A stretch of 64,000 bases of DNA from Neorhizobium galegae bv. orientalis str. HAMBI 540 (GCF_000731315.1 NZ_HG938354.1:1612001-1676000); one strand, 5' to 3'; shown: positions 8,367 through 17,059, numbered from the stretch's first letter. The notes: a model not told the origin generated them from the sequence alone. Made by a program: numbers and translations.

Positions 8367-9471
8367 GGACATCACTCCGTTGGCGAACGGATTGCGGCAG
8401 AGCCAGGCCGCTATCGGGATCGAAGACGTGCACCCGGCCGGATAGCGGCATGATCCGCAGAAGGTCGCCGGACCGCGGCGCGAAATGGCCGGTCTGGTGG
8501 ACGATGATTGGCTCTTCCCGCCCCTCGAGCGTTCCGTAGACATAGGTCTCCGTCCCAAGGCTTTCGTGATACTGGACGACGAACGGCAGTCCTTCGCCGC
8601 CGACCGAAAAATGCGCGGGTCGTATGCCGACAAGCACGGCCTGGCCTATCTTCGCCGCGGTGGGGTCGATCGACGCGGTGAGCGGAGCGCCGTAGCCGGC
8701 GTCGATCGTCACCCCGGCTTCGCCGGCCGCCGTCACCTGGCCCTTCAGCATGTTCATCCGCGGCGAGCCCAGGAAGCCCGCCACGAAGAGGTTCCTCGGA
8801 TTGTCGAAGAGTTCGAGCGGCGTTCCAACCTGCTCGATTCGGCCGCCGTTGAGTACGACGATCTCGTCGGCCATGGTCATCGCCTCGACCTGGTCGTGGG
8901 TAACGTAGATCATCGTTGTTCTCAGCTGGCGATGCAGCCGGGTGATTTCCGCCCTTGTCTGCACGCGCAGCGCCGCGTCGAGGTTCGAAAGCGGCTCGTC
9001 GAAGAGGAAGATGTCCGGGTTGCGCACGATGGCGCGGCCGATCGCGACCCGCTGGCGCTGGCCGCCGGAAAGTTGCCGTGGCTTGCGATCCAGATAGGGC
9101 TCGATCGCCAGCATGCGCGCCGCCTCCCCGATCCGTGTCTCGATTTCACTGCGCTTGAATTTCAGGTTTTCGAGCCCGAAGGCGAGATTCTTGCGCACGC
9201 TCATATGGGGATAGAGCGCATAGGACTGGAAGACCATGGCGATCTTCCGCTCCGCCGGCGAAAGCTGGACGACGTCGCGCCCGCCGATCTCGATGCCGCC
9301 GGCGCTGATGTCCTCCAGCCCCGCGATGATCCTCAGAAGAGTCGACTTGCCGCATCCTGACGGCCCGACGAACACGACGAACTTGCCGTTGTCGATCGTC
9401 AGGTCGATGCCGTGCAGAACGGTCAGCGCGCCGAACGCCTTGGTGACATTCGTAAGTTTCAGATTTCCCAT
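8353..9471 (-). CDS. ugpC: CUT1 ABC transporter ATP-binding protein (UgpC/MsmK type)
   Basis: Cytoplasmic ATPase energising the 6310/7371 permeases; the gene symbol is by family name only, not substrate. Walker A GPSGCGKST is near 37-45, Q-loop in MVFQSYALYPHMSV, signature [14 protein letters not shown] near 135, Walker B with DEPLSNLDAALR near 158, and H-loop YVTHDQVEAMTMAD near 188. The C-terminal third is the TOBE/OB-type regulatory domain of MalK-like proteins. It overlaps the GH28 gene upstream by 13 bases and the permease downstream by 14. A second UgpC-type gene lies at 36568 in the other locus. Confidence 0.93.
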   Translation of the reverse strand: MGNLKLTNVTKAFGALTVLHGIDLTIDNGKFVVFVGPSGCGKSTLLRIIAGLEDISAGGIEIGGRDVVQLSPAERKIAMVFQSYALYPHMSVRKNLAFGLENLKFKRSEIETRIGEAARMLAIEPYLDRKPRQLSGGQRQRVAIGRAIVRNPDIFLFDEPLSNLDAALRVQTRAEITRLHRQLRTTMIYVTHDQVEAMTMADEIVVLNGGRIEQVGTPLELFDNPRNLFVAGFLGSPRMNMLKGQVTAAGEAGVTIDAGYGAPLTASIDPTAAKIGQAVLVGIRPAHFSVGGEGLPFVVQYHESLGTETYVYGTLEGREEPIIVHQTGHFAPRSGDLLRIMPLSGRVHVFDPDSGLALPQSVRQRSDVHEHA

Positions 9472-10823
9472 TCCCTGCTCCCGTCAGGTTCAGTCACTTT
9501 ATGGACGACGCTTTCGACGTTCCAGCCTTCCGGTATCGGTTGCGGTCTCTCGAAATGCGCCTCCTCGATCGAAATTCCCTCCGTGCCGGCGGTAAAAAGC
9601 GCCGGCATGCCACCCGGATAGTCGACAAGGCCGACCACCCGTCCGTCCGCGCCCTTCGTCCATGCGTTGGCACGGCCGGCAGCGTCCGCGCTCAGAGCGA
9701 TATCCGCGTTGGTCGGCCTCAGATCATAACGAAGTCCGGTGCCGAGCGGGCCTTTCCGCTGCCGCAGTCGTAGCCGCGAAAGCCTGACGCCCTCGATTCC
9801 TGCGGCGGACGTCGAGACGAGCGCGATCGCCCCGTCCATTTGGCCGCGCAGGTCCTCGACAACGAGATTTCGAACGGCACCGGCCCGGCGGGTGGGGATG
9901 CGATCCACCACCGTCACCGTCAGCGCTTCGCCCGATCCCCAGAAGCCATCGAGCGTCTCGTGGCAATCGACCTCAATCCGGGAGAAGCGGATGTCGGTCA
10001 TATGCCCGCCGTCGCGCGAAAACAGGCCCAGTCCCCGGTTTGAATCGTGAACCCGGCAGTCCTCGAAGACGACATTGGTGAAATCGCCGTAGGATTCCGT
10101 GCCAATCTTGAGCGCGCAGCTGTTGCTTTCGACCAGGCAGCGGCGCACGAGCACGTTTTCGCATTCCCCGATCGCTTGGCCGTCCGGTCCGGCGCTGGTC
10201 TTCAGGCAGATGCCGTCATCCGCCGTCGATATGTCGCAGTCCTCCACAACCACATGCCGGCAGGCGTCGAGCACGAGGCCGTCGGTATTCGGCATGCGCC
10301 GGTTGTTCGATACCTTTACGCAACTGACATAGACATCGTCGCAATTGACCAGGTGCAGCGTCCACATCGGCGAATCGACGATTTCCAATCGCTCGATCCG
10401 GACGCCGCGGCAGGATTCGAAGACCACCACGCGCGGGCGGTATTCCGCCGGAACAAGGGTGCCCATCGCCTCATCGTTGCCGGCGATGAAATATTCGCCA
10501 CCCGCCTCGATCCGTCCTGGGCCGGTCAAGGCAATGTCTGTCGCGTTTCTTGCGACGATCATGGCGCGGTTCGACTTCTCGGCGATAACCGAAACCGATG
10601 TCTCTTCGTAAGCTCCATAGACGGCGGCCGGGCGCAGGATCGCGCCTTTTGCCAGATGAAGCTCGACGCCGGATTGCAGCCTCAGGCCGCGCGTATTGTG
10701 GATGCCTTCGGCAAGTTCCACGCAGCCGCCACCTCGGGCTGCCACCTGGTCGATTGCCGCCTGAATACGCGCCGTCTCGTCCTCCTGCGCGGGTTCGACA
10801 AGAAGGGACGGGAGCCTGTTCAT
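9459..10823 (-). CDS. Glycoside hydrolase family 28 (polygalacturonase-like), cytoplasmic
   Basis: A 454-residue right-handed beta-helix enzyme that hydrolyses alpha-linked galacturonides. GH28 landmarks are visible: NTDG near residue 178 and ADDGICLK near 200, together supplying the catalytic aspartates, then SNSCALKIGT and RGLGLFSRDGG further on. The usual GHG motif is replaced by NSCALKIGT. There is no signal peptide, so it probably attacks imported oligosaccharides, likely exo-acting. It sits between a GH105 gene (four-base ATGA overlap) and the importer ATPase, which fits breakdown of pectin-derived oligomers in the cytoplasm. Exact specificity (homogalacturonan or rhamnogalacturonan) is not decided by the sequence. 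Confidence 0.88.
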   Translation of the reverse strand: MNRLPSLLVEPAQEDETARIQAAIDQVAARGGGCVELAEGIHNTRGLRLQSGVELHLAKGAILRPAAVYGAYEETSVSVIAEKSNRAMIVARNATDIALTGPGRIEAGGEYFIAGNDEAMGTLVPAEYRPRVVVFESCRGVRIERLEIVDSPMWTLHLVNCDDVYVSCVKVSNNRRMPNTDGLVLDACRHVVVEDCDISTADDGICLKTSAGPDGQAIGECENVLVRRCLVESNSCALKIGTESYGDFTNVVFEDCRVHDSNRGLGLFSRDGGHMTDIRFSRIEVDCHETLDGFWGSGEALTVTVVDRIPTRRAGAVRNLVVEDLRGQMDGAIALVSTSAAGIEGVRLSRLRLRQRKGPLGTGLRYDLRPTNADIALSADAAGRANAWTKGADGRVVGLVDYPGGMPALFTAGTEGISIEEAHFERPQPIPEGWNVESVVHKVTEPDGSREWEI

Positions 10824-11914
10824 GCGCCCTCCTCGCCCTCGAGCAGGACTTCCGTCAAAAGCAGCATCGTCAGCGCCTGCCCATAAGGGGTCGGTAGGTT
10901 GGGGATCCGACGATAGAAATCCAGATCGTGCCCCATCGGCGTGCCATCCGAAACGCCCTGGACGACGCCCTCGTCATCGACCTGTGAGAGCACGGCCGCG
11001 AGCGCGCGTTCCGCATGCACCCGGTTGGAGGCATCCAGGATGCCCGCATCGATGCCGCGCAGGATGCCATAGGCGATCCCGGCCGTCGCCGATGTTTCAA
11101 GCGGAGATGTCGGATCGTCGAGTAGCGTATGGAACATGCCGTCCGGGCGCTGCAGTCGCTTCAGCGAGCGCACCTGGCTTGCAAGCACGTTCGACAGGAA
11201 ACGCTTGTCCTTTTCCTGGAGATCGGGAACGAGTTCGAACAGTTCGGGAATGGCAACCGTGATCCAGGCGTTGCCGCGCGCCCAGAAGGCCCTGGCGAAA
11301 TTGTGCCGGCCGTTGAAGGTCCAGCCGTGATACCAGAGCCCGGTGACCGGATCGGACAGATAGCGGGCATGCACCATGAACTGGTAGACGGCCTCGTCGA
11401 TCCAGTCGCGACGCCCGCAGGCGACGCCCGCGCGTGCCAGAAACAGTGCGGCCATGAACAGCGTATCATCCCAGAGCTCGCCGTCGTTCAGCCGTTCCTT
11501 GACGACGTGCTGAAAGCCACCGTCCTCGGTCTTCGGAAGCTGGTGGACGAGCCAGTCCGCCCAGTCCTCGACAAGCGTGCGGAAATCCGGCCGGTCGACA
11601 TGATCGATGAGGATGGCGAGTGGCAGCATGGGTGCCGTGCTGTTGATCTGCCGTGGCGGCAGGCCCCGGTCGATTTGCCGGCCGTACCAGGCGACGAGAT
11701 CGTCGACGGCGTTCCGGTCGCCGGCGGCGAGCGCACGACGCAGGAAGCCGTAGAGGCCGACGCCGACTTCCCAGTCCCATTCGTCGAACTGGATACCGCC
11801 GTCCGCATCCGCCCCGGCAAGGCCTTCCTTGATGCCCTTGAGGCGGCTGAACGCAACCGCGACCTGATCGATCGTTTCCTGCAGGGCCGGTTTGTTGAGG
11901 GTCATCGAATCCAT
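10820..11914 (-). CDS. GH105-family unsaturated glucuronyl/rhamnogalacturonyl hydrolase (YteR-like)
   Basis: An alpha/alpha-barrel hydrolase that releases the unsaturated uronic acid left at the non-reducing end by a polysaccharide lyase, acting by hydration of the double bond. The characteristic WDDTLFMA containing the catalytic aspartate is near residue 150, and the family-typical FWARGNAWITVA is near 213. Length (364 residues) is normal. No signal peptide. It starts at 11914 with AAAGGA upstream; an in-frame ATG three codons later is possible. Its presence implies the locus handles lyase products, although no recognised lyase is in this operon unless the neighbouring 839-residue protein is one. 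Confidence 0.88.
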   Translation of the reverse strand: MDSMTLNKPALQETIDQVAVAFSRLKGIKEGLAGADADGGIQFDEWDWEVGVGLYGFLRRALAAGDRNAVDDLVAWYGRQIDRGLPPRQINSTAPMLPLAILIDHVDRPDFRTLVEDWADWLVHQLPKTEDGGFQHVVKERLNDGELWDDTLFMAALFLARAGVACGRRDWIDEAVYQFMVHARYLSDPVTGLWYHGWTFNGRHNFARAFWARGNAWITVAIPELFELVPDLQEKDKRFLSNVLASQVRSLKRLQRPDGMFHTLLDDPTSPLETSATAGIAYGILRGIDAGILDASNRVHAERALAAVLSQVDDEGVVQGVSDGTPMGHDLDFYRRIPNLPTPYGQALTMLLLTEVLLEGEEGA

Positions 11915-11929
11915 CGGTCGGAATGTCCT

Positions 11930-14449
11930 TTATGTATAGAATGGATGGGCGTCGTCGCCCGCGGTCGTGCTGTCATAGGTCAGGATCGGCACGGGCTGAT
12001 CGTGGATGAAGGGTTGCGGCTGTCCGCCGACGGTGAATTCGCCGGCATAGGAGAGCGCCAGCGTCTCGCGGTCCGGCGGTGAAAGGCTCAGCACCTTGCT
12101 GTCGATGTCGAACGAGACGGAGGTGGCGCGGATACGTTCGACGAAACGACGGAAAGCGGCTTCGTCGCCGGCGCCCACGACGGCCGCCCAGCCGGTGAGC
12201 GCACCCTCGGAGCGCCCCTCGCGCCCGGCGGTCGCTCCGTCGGTCACGAGTTCAAGTCCGTTCGTGGCGTAGAGTGCCGCAAAGCCCCGGCCCGAGCGGG
12301 CCAGGAGCCAGTTCCCGTCCAGAACGACCTCGTCGAGGCCGTCGCGACCAAGATAGGCATGGGTCCAGGCATGGCGCGTGCCTTCGGTATCGGCGATCAG
12401 CAGGGCCACGTCGCGATATTGGATGACGCGCGGCAGAACGCCGTTGCCGGCCCAATAGGACGGGCGTTGCGTGCCCCAGGGGTCGTCTTCGCCGGGATGG
12501 TTGACCCAGAGCCTCGCCATCGGGTGGCCGGCAAGCCGAATATCGAGCACATGCTGCTGGTGGCCCCGCCTGCCCGTCTTGTGATCGATCACGGTCGAGA
12601 GCTGCGAGGCTTCCGTCTTGAAGAGCACGAGCTTGCCGCTTTCAAGCCCCTGCGCATAACGCGCTTCTATCGAACGTGCGGGCGCCAACTGGGCAAGCTC
12701 CGGCAGGTCGGCCGGCGGCGTGTAGGAGCCGGCGCAGAACATCGGCAGGGACGCGACGCCGCCGTTCAGCCAGCCGCTGCCGAATGCCACGCGGGCGAAT
12801 GGCGCCAGTTCCGTGAGAGGCCCGGCCCTCAGTTCCTTGTCGTAGGCGCGCCCCTGCGACCCGGCGGGAACGCCCGCCAGCGTGTGCAGCGCGATCATCC
12901 GGAAGATGAGATCCAGCTGATGGCGGGCGCGCGGGGCGATATCGTCCCCGCCCCAGCGTTCGAGGGCCAGCAGACCGATGAAATCCACCGGATAATAGGC
13001 TGCGGAATTCCATTCGGCGAGGCCATGCGCCTCGACGCTGTCGAACCAGCGGCGAAGCCGGCCTTCCGCCAGCTGCGCCTGCTCGCGACCCGTCCTGCCG
13101 GAGGCGGAGAATACGGTATCCGGCATCAACCTGCCGGCGATCAGCTGGCTGGTGTGGAAGCACAGGACATGGTTCTCGCTCCAGAACCACATGACGTCGT
13201 TGCCGGGCTCGTCCACCCAGTAGCGGTAGCCGGCGACGGAGGCGCGGATGTTTGCCGCCGTCTCCGGTGCCAGGACATGCTCGTATTCGCCGAGGAGCCA
13301 GAGGAGCGGCACCATCACGAAATCCGAGCAATCCTCCCGTCGGTCGATGACCTCGAGCGTCGCAGAGATGATCCTGTCCATCGCCTCCCGGTCGATCTCG
13401 CCGGTTGCAGCCATGGCAAGCACGCGGCCGATCCGCTCGGCGCCGAAGCGGGCGCTGAAGGCCAGCGCCTCTTGCTTGCGCTCGGCAAGCGTGGTCGCGG
13501 CTTGCGGCAGGACGAGGCCGCTCATGAAGGCCGCGTCGATATGGCGGACAACAGCTGCGGCACCGGAACCCATCTTCAGCCTGATGCCGTGATATCCGTC
13601 CGGCAGACCTTTGATTGCGGGAGCGACAAGCCGTGTCTCGCCGGCACCCAGTATCAGGTCCACCTTCGCCAATACGGCCCGGTCATGACCATGGCTGTAG
13701 ACCTCGATGCCGACGGGCAGATCGGCCCCTGGCGGGGTGTCGAAGAGAATTTCCAGCGGGCGGTCGACGAAAACGTCGGCGGCGGGCCGGATGGCACGCG
13801 CGAGGAGCTCGAGCCGCCGGACCTCTTGCCGGTCCAGTGCGGTGGGCAGGGTGATGTCCAGCGGCTGGGTATCGGCCAGTTCCAGCTCGAAGAACCAGAT
13901 CGTGTCCCGCTCCGCCAGGTCTTCGGTCAGCACAAGGACGTCATTGTCACCAGCGTTCAGCCTCAGGACGATCCCGGTCTCGCTCTCGACGTTGCGCCGA
14001 AAAGGCTCGAACCGCACCTGTTCCTCGCCATTCACCCAGATCCGCACACCGCCGCAGGTTCTGAGCCGCATCGGGACCTGGCGGGCAGCCTCGGCGCGGA
14101 AACTGCCGCGCAGCCAGCGGCCGACATGGGTGGGCACGTGCCAGAAGCCGGTGAACTCGACGCGGCGGTTCGGCCCGGGCAGGTTAAGGGAGGCCGGCTC
14201 CCAGTCGTGCTCGGCACGGATTTCCCGTCCGATCATCTGCACCTGGAAGGCCTTCCTGCAAGGCAGGTCGCCGACATCGACGAAGCCGTTGATGAAGCGG
14301 TAATTGACGCGATCTTCCGCGGGCGCCGGCTCACCTGGAAAATACACCTGGCGCAAATCCGAGACGACCCATGCGGTGAAGGTTTCGCCGGGGGCGACAT
14401 GATAGCTGGCACCGCCCGAACGACCTGCGGCTGCAGGTGAGTGCTCCAT
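11930..14449 (-). CDS. Large unrecognised protein, probably a carbohydrate-active enzyme (839 aa)
   Basis: First gene of the minus-strand operon. I do not recognise its family. Three regions can be seen. Residues about 1-200 look beta-rich, with a sugar-binding-like stretch TCGGVRIWVNGEEQVRFEPF near 130-150. A central aromatic, helical part (about 340-590) has the feel of an alpha/alpha toroid, including DVMWFWSENHVLCFHTSQLI and GLAEWNSAAYYPVDFIGLLA. The last 250 residues look beta-sandwich-like. This order resembles toroid-plus-sandwich lyases and hydrolases. There is no signal peptide. With GH28, GH105 and a sugar importer downstream, a role as the missing lyase or a novel glycosidase acting on imported oligosaccharide is a reasonable inference, not shown. 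Confidence 0.75.
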   Translation of the reverse strand: MEHSPAAAGRSGGASYHVAPGETFTAWVVSDLRQVYFPGEPAPAEDRVNYRFINGFVDVGDLPCRKAFQVQMIGREIRAEHDWEPASLNLPGPNRRVEFTGFWHVPTHVGRWLRGSFRAEAARQVPMRLRTCGGVRIWVNGEEQVRFEPFRRNVESETGIVLRLNAGDNDVLVLTEDLAERDTIWFFELELADTQPLDITLPTALDRQEVRRLELLARAIRPAADVFVDRPLEILFDTPPGADLPVGIEVYSHGHDRAVLAKVDLILGAGETRLVAPAIKGLPDGYHGIRLKMGSGAAAVVRHIDAAFMSGLVLPQAATTLAERKQEALAFSARFGAERIGRVLAMAATGEIDREAMDRIISATLEVIDRREDCSDFVMVPLLWLLGEYEHVLAPETAANIRASVAGYRYWVDEPGNDVMWFWSENHVLCFHTSQLIAGRLMPDTVFSASGRTGREQAQLAEGRLRRWFDSVEAHGLAEWNSAAYYPVDFIGLLALERWGGDDIAPRARHQLDLIFRMIALHTLAGVPAGSQGRAYDKELRAGPLTELAPFARVAFGSGWLNGGVASLPMFCAGSYTPPADLPELAQLAPARSIEARYAQGLESGKLVLFKTEASQLSTVIDHKTGRRGHQQHVLDIRLAGHPMARLWVNHPGEDDPWGTQRPSYWAGNGVLPRVIQYRDVALLIADTEGTRHAWTHAYLGRDGLDEVVLDGNWLLARSGRGFAALYATNGLELVTDGATAGREGRSEGALTGWAAVVGAGDEAAFRRFVERIRATSVSFDIDSKVLSLSPPDRETLALSYAGEFTVGGQPQPFIHDQPVPILTYDSTTAGDDAHPFYT

Positions 14450-14468
14450 GACTGCCTCCCTCAGGTCA

Positions 14469-14482
14469 TGAAAATAATTTCA
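14469..14482. promoter_or_regulatory. Candidate operator copy 1 (TGAAAATAATTTCA)
   Basis: Fourteen-base near-palindrome with arms TGAAA and TTTCA, located 20 bases upstream of the 839-residue protein start. It matches the perfect palindrome at 14616-14629 except in the centre. A pair of like-spaced operators in a divergent intergenic region beside a LacI gene is the usual arrangement for repression of both directions. Confidence 0.55.
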
Positions 14483-14540
14483 TAAATTGAAACTTGCCGC
14501 TTCAGCTTTGTGAGCAGTTTCGAATTTAGGGCGACAAGAC

Positions 14541-14565
14541 AGCTTGACGTTTGGATTGTCAAGCT
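14541..14565. promoter_or_regulatory. Inverted repeat with embedded -35-like CTTGAC
   Basis: Perfect 8-base inverted repeat AGCTTGAC / GTCAAGCT separated by nine bases, in the middle of the divergent 14450-14645 region. Each arm contains CTTGAC, the rhizobial sigma-70 -35 consensus, one per strand. No good -10 follows at 17 bases on the plus strand (TCAAAA). It may be a second regulator site or overlapping divergent promoters. Confidence 0.4.
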
Positions 14566-14615
14566 TCAAAAAGGATAAATTCGAAGGAAAATCCGAAAGG
14601 AAACCTTCCGAATTG

Positions 14616-14629
14616 TGAAAATATTTTCA
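14616..14629. promoter_or_regulatory. Candidate operator copy 2 (TGAAAATATTTTCA, perfect palindrome)
   Basis: Perfect 14-base palindrome immediately upstream of the GGGAGGA ribosome-binding site of the binding-protein gene at 14646. Its position between promoter and ribosome-binding site would let a bound repressor block transcription. Same arms as the copy at 14469. Confidence 0.6.
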
Positions 14630-14645
14630 TTGGGAGGATGAAAAA

Positions 14646-15923
14646 ATGCTGAGACTTCTATCAGGGATAAGTGCGTTCGTATTCTCGGCCTTCGCTCTTT
14701 CGGGCGCGGCCATGGCGGATGCCAAGACCATTACTTTCCTGTTCACCGACGACGACCAGGGGTATGTCGAGCGCATGGCCGCCTTGAGCAAGGAGTTCGA
14801 GGCGTCACATCCCGACGTCAAAGTCAATTTCGTGTCTTCCGGCTATGATGCGGTGGTGAAGCAACTGCCGGTCCAGCTGGCGGCGGGCAAGGGGCCGGAC
14901 CTCGCCAAGATCACCGATTGGCAGCTCGCGCCCTATTATCTCGACATGCGCTCCTACATGAAGGACCCGGACGCCTTCGCCAAGCTCCACGGGGACAGCC
15001 TCAACCAACTCCGCCTGCCCAATATCAACGATCCGAAGTCGATCAACGGCTACGTCGCGTCCCAGACGCTGAACCTGCCGTTCGTCAACAAGACCCTGTT
15101 CGAGCAGGCCGGCGAACCACTGCCCGGCCCGAAGGCGACGCTCAAGGAGATCGTGGAAGCCTCCGCCCGCGTCGCAAAGGCGACGGGCGCACAGATCCCC
15201 TTCACCATGGATCGGTCGGGCCACCGTTTTTCCGGTGGTGCCTATTCCTACGGTTCGGTCTATGTGAAGGACGGCAAGTTCAATTTCCCGGATGCAGGCG
15301 CCCGCAAATATATCGCCGACCTTTATTCCTGGACCCAGAACGGCAGTTTCCCGAAGGAAATGTGGGGGGCGGCCGGCGGCTCGCAGTACAAGAACATGGG
15401 CGACGAATTCGTCAACGGCAATGTCGTCACCTATCTCGCCGGCAACTGGATGGTGAACCCCTTCCAGAAGAAGATCGGCAACGCCTTCCAGTGGACGGCC
15501 ATCAATGCACCCTGCGGCGACGCGGGTTGCTATGCGATGCCGGGCGCGACCGCGATCGTCGGCTTCAAGCGCACCGAACATCCCGAAGCGGTAGCACAGT
15601 TCATCGAGTTTCTCGGCTCCGAGAAGGTGCAGCGCGAAATCGCCGAGAGCTATGTCATCCTGACGGGAGCGGACATCAAGAACCCGCAATACAAGATCTC
15701 CAGCGACGACGCCAAGACATCGATGGCGGTGTTTCTGGACAACAAAAAGAACGTTCCGCAGGCCGCGCGCGATTTCGAACGCATGAAGGGCGGGACGGCG
15801 ATCTACCAGCAGATCGTCCAGCGCATGAGCCAGCTCATCGTTGGCGAATTGAGCCTGGAGGAAACCTACAAGAACCTCGAGGCCGACGCAGGCAAGATCA
15901 ACGAGGCGCTGGCGGTAAAGTGA
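14646..15923 (+). CDS. Carbohydrate ABC transporter substrate-binding protein (CUT1)
   Basis: Periplasmic binding protein for the importer encoded divergently. A signal peptide (start MLRLLSGISAFVFSAFALSG) ends in AAMA, with cleavage likely before DAKTITFLF. The mature part is a MalE-like family 1 binding protein (ITFLFTDDDQGYVERMAAL, then GPDLAKITDWQLAPY, GNWMVNPFQKKIGNAFQW). Start at 14646 follows GGGAGGA with good spacing. Transcription is divergent from the enzyme/permease operon and both appear to share operators. Sugar specificity is inferred from neighbours (oligogalacturonide or rhamnogalacturonan fragment). Confidence 0.93.
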   Translation: MLRLLSGISAFVFSAFALSGAAMADAKTITFLFTDDDQGYVERMAALSKEFEASHPDVKVNFVSSGYDAVVKQLPVQLAAGKGPDLAKITDWQLAPYYLDMRSYMKDPDAFAKLHGDSLNQLRLPNINDPKSINGYVASQTLNLPFVNKTLFEQAGEPLPGPKATLKEIVEASARVAKATGAQIPFTMDRSGHRFSGGAYSYGSVYVKDGKFNFPDAGARKYIADLYSWTQNGSFPKEMWGAAGGSQYKNMGDEFVNGNVVTYLAGNWMVNPFQKKIGNAFQWTAINAPCGDAGCYAMPGATAIVGFKRTEHPEAVAQFIEFLGSEKVQREIAESYVILTGADIKNPQYKISSDDAKTSMAVFLDNKKNVPQAARDFERMKGGTAIYQQIVQRMSQLIVGELSLEETYKNLEADAGKINEALAVK

Positions 15924-15929
15924 CGATCC

Positions 15930-15962
15930 GGCATGCCGGGTGGCCACGCAACCCGGCATGCC
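15930..15962. terminator. Strong hairpin after the binding-protein gene
   Basis: Perfect 12-base stem (GGCATGCCGGGT with ACCCGGCATGCC) around a nine-base loop, seven bases past the stop codon. There is no T-run after it, so it may be a terminator-like or mRNA-stabilising hairpin rather than a classical intrinsic terminator. Confidence 0.6.
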
Positions 15963-16104
15963 TTCCCAAAGACCTTAGGTAAGAAGTACTTCGATCCGGT
16001 GCTCGGCTGCCTGTCTCTCAGACTGACGGTTAAAGGCCCGCTTGCGTATCAATATCCAAGCGCCACGCAAGCGCTCAGCCGCGCCAGCCGCCCTCAGGCT
16101 GGGC

Positions 16105-16197
16105 TCACCCAGCGGCGGCGCCGACGGTGGTCATTCCGACCACCAGCAAAGCCATGATGATCAGCAGCCAACGCGCCTGATAGACGCTCTCTTCCAT
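16105..16197 (-). CDS. Tiny single-pass membrane protein, 30 aa
   Basis: The 30-codon frame starts MEESVYQARWLLIIMALLVV and ends GMTTVGAAAG, a single transmembrane helix with a short charged N-terminus. The start at 16197 is supported by an almost perfect ribosome-binding site, AAGGAGG, five bases upstream. A longer in-frame version exists but its extra N-terminus is arginine-rich and unlikely. Function unknown; it lies next to a run of small secreted proteins and is divergently oriented to them. Confidence 0.6.
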   Translation of the reverse strand: MEESVYQARWLLIIMALLVVGMTTVGAAAG

Positions 16198-16432
16198 CTG
16201 AACCTCCTTTTGAAACCGCCGTGAACGCCGCGATTGCGGCCCAAGTTCCGCGTTCGCGACCTTTTCCTCGTCGCACCGGACCTTGGTCGATGGCGCCAAT
16301 GGTCCAAGGTCCAAGCCCGAATGGGACTGAAGCCCCAAGGCGGGAACATGCGCCGTCGGAAGCCAGTTTTCTCCACAGCTTCGGAAACGCGGTCGCGGTC
16401 GGAAGCATGTGGAAACTCAAGGAGATAAAAAC

Positions 16433-17002
16433 ATGAACATGATCACACGCGCGGCCTTTGCCGCGGCCCTTCTCGCGGGCACAACCCTGTCCGCATTCGC
16501 CCAGACCAGCAGCACCGTCGGAACCGGAGGAACGAGCGCCGGCGGCGGAACGTCCAGCAGCACGGTTGGCACCGGCGGCAGTTCTGCCGGAGGAACGAAT
16601 TGTGCGCCGGGCACCACCAACTGCAACTCTGGTTCCGCCTCGACCCTGGGCACCGGCGGGTCTTCCGCAGGCGGCGGCCAGTCCAGCAGTTCGGTTGGCA
16701 CCGGCGGTTCGGCGGCCGGCTCCGGCGCCGGCTCGGCGTCGACACTCGGCACCGGTGGTACGTCCGCAGGCGATGGCCAGTCCAGCAGCTCGGTCGGCAC
16801 CGGCGGATCTGCGGCCGGGTCGGGTAGCGGTTCGGGTTCCGCTTCGACGCTCGGCACCGGCGGTACGTCGGCCAAGGATGGCACGTCGACCGGCTCCGTC
16901 GGAACCGGCGGCAGTTCGGCAGGCGCAGCCGGCCTGGAACACGGACAGGGCAAGAAGGCATGTCCTCCGGGCCAGGCCAAAAAAGACGGCGCTTCCTGCT
17001 AG
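16433..17002 (+). CDS. Secreted Gly/Ser/Thr-rich repeat protein (GTGGSSAG repeats), 189 aa
   Basis: A signal peptide (MNMITRAAFAAALLAGTTLS, ending AFAQ) is followed by a low-complexity mature chain containing eight copies of the unit [TS][VL]GTGG[TS][SA]A, separated by Gly/Ser spacers, one Cys-containing interruption (NCAPGTTNC), and a basic C-terminus with GKKACPPGQAKKDGASC. Start at 16433 follows AAGGAGA. The composition suggests a flexible secreted or surface protein. I know of no assigned function. The next two genes are also exported and one shares the repeat. Confidence 0.8.
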   Translation: MNMITRAAFAAALLAGTTLSAFAQTSSTVGTGGTSAGGGTSSSTVGTGGSSAGGTNCAPGTTNCNSGSASTLGTGGSSAGGGQSSSSVGTGGSAAGSGAGSASTLGTGGTSAGDGQSSSSVGTGGSAAGSGSGSGSASTLGTGGTSAKDGTSTGSVGTGGSSAGAAGLEHGQGKKACPPGQAKKDGASC

Positions 17003-17013
17003 TCCCATCCATC

Positions 17014-17040
17014 GGGCGAAGGCGGATTCCGCCTTCGCCC
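17014..17040. terminator. Hairpin between two secreted-protein genes
   Basis: GGGCGAAGGCGG pairs with CCGCCTTCGCCC across a three-base loop, 11 bases after the repeat-protein stop. No T-run follows (TATCAATAGG), and the next gene's ribosome-binding site begins at once, so it may attenuate or stabilise rather than stop transcription. Confidence 0.5.
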
Positions 17041-17059
17041 TATCAATAGGAGAGCCGAA

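Noticed and set aside
12359..14440. Long plus-strand open frame (about 690 codons) opposite the 839-aa gene
   Set aside because: Composition is Arg/Gly/His-rich with no domain; it is the antisense shadow of a GC-rich gene.
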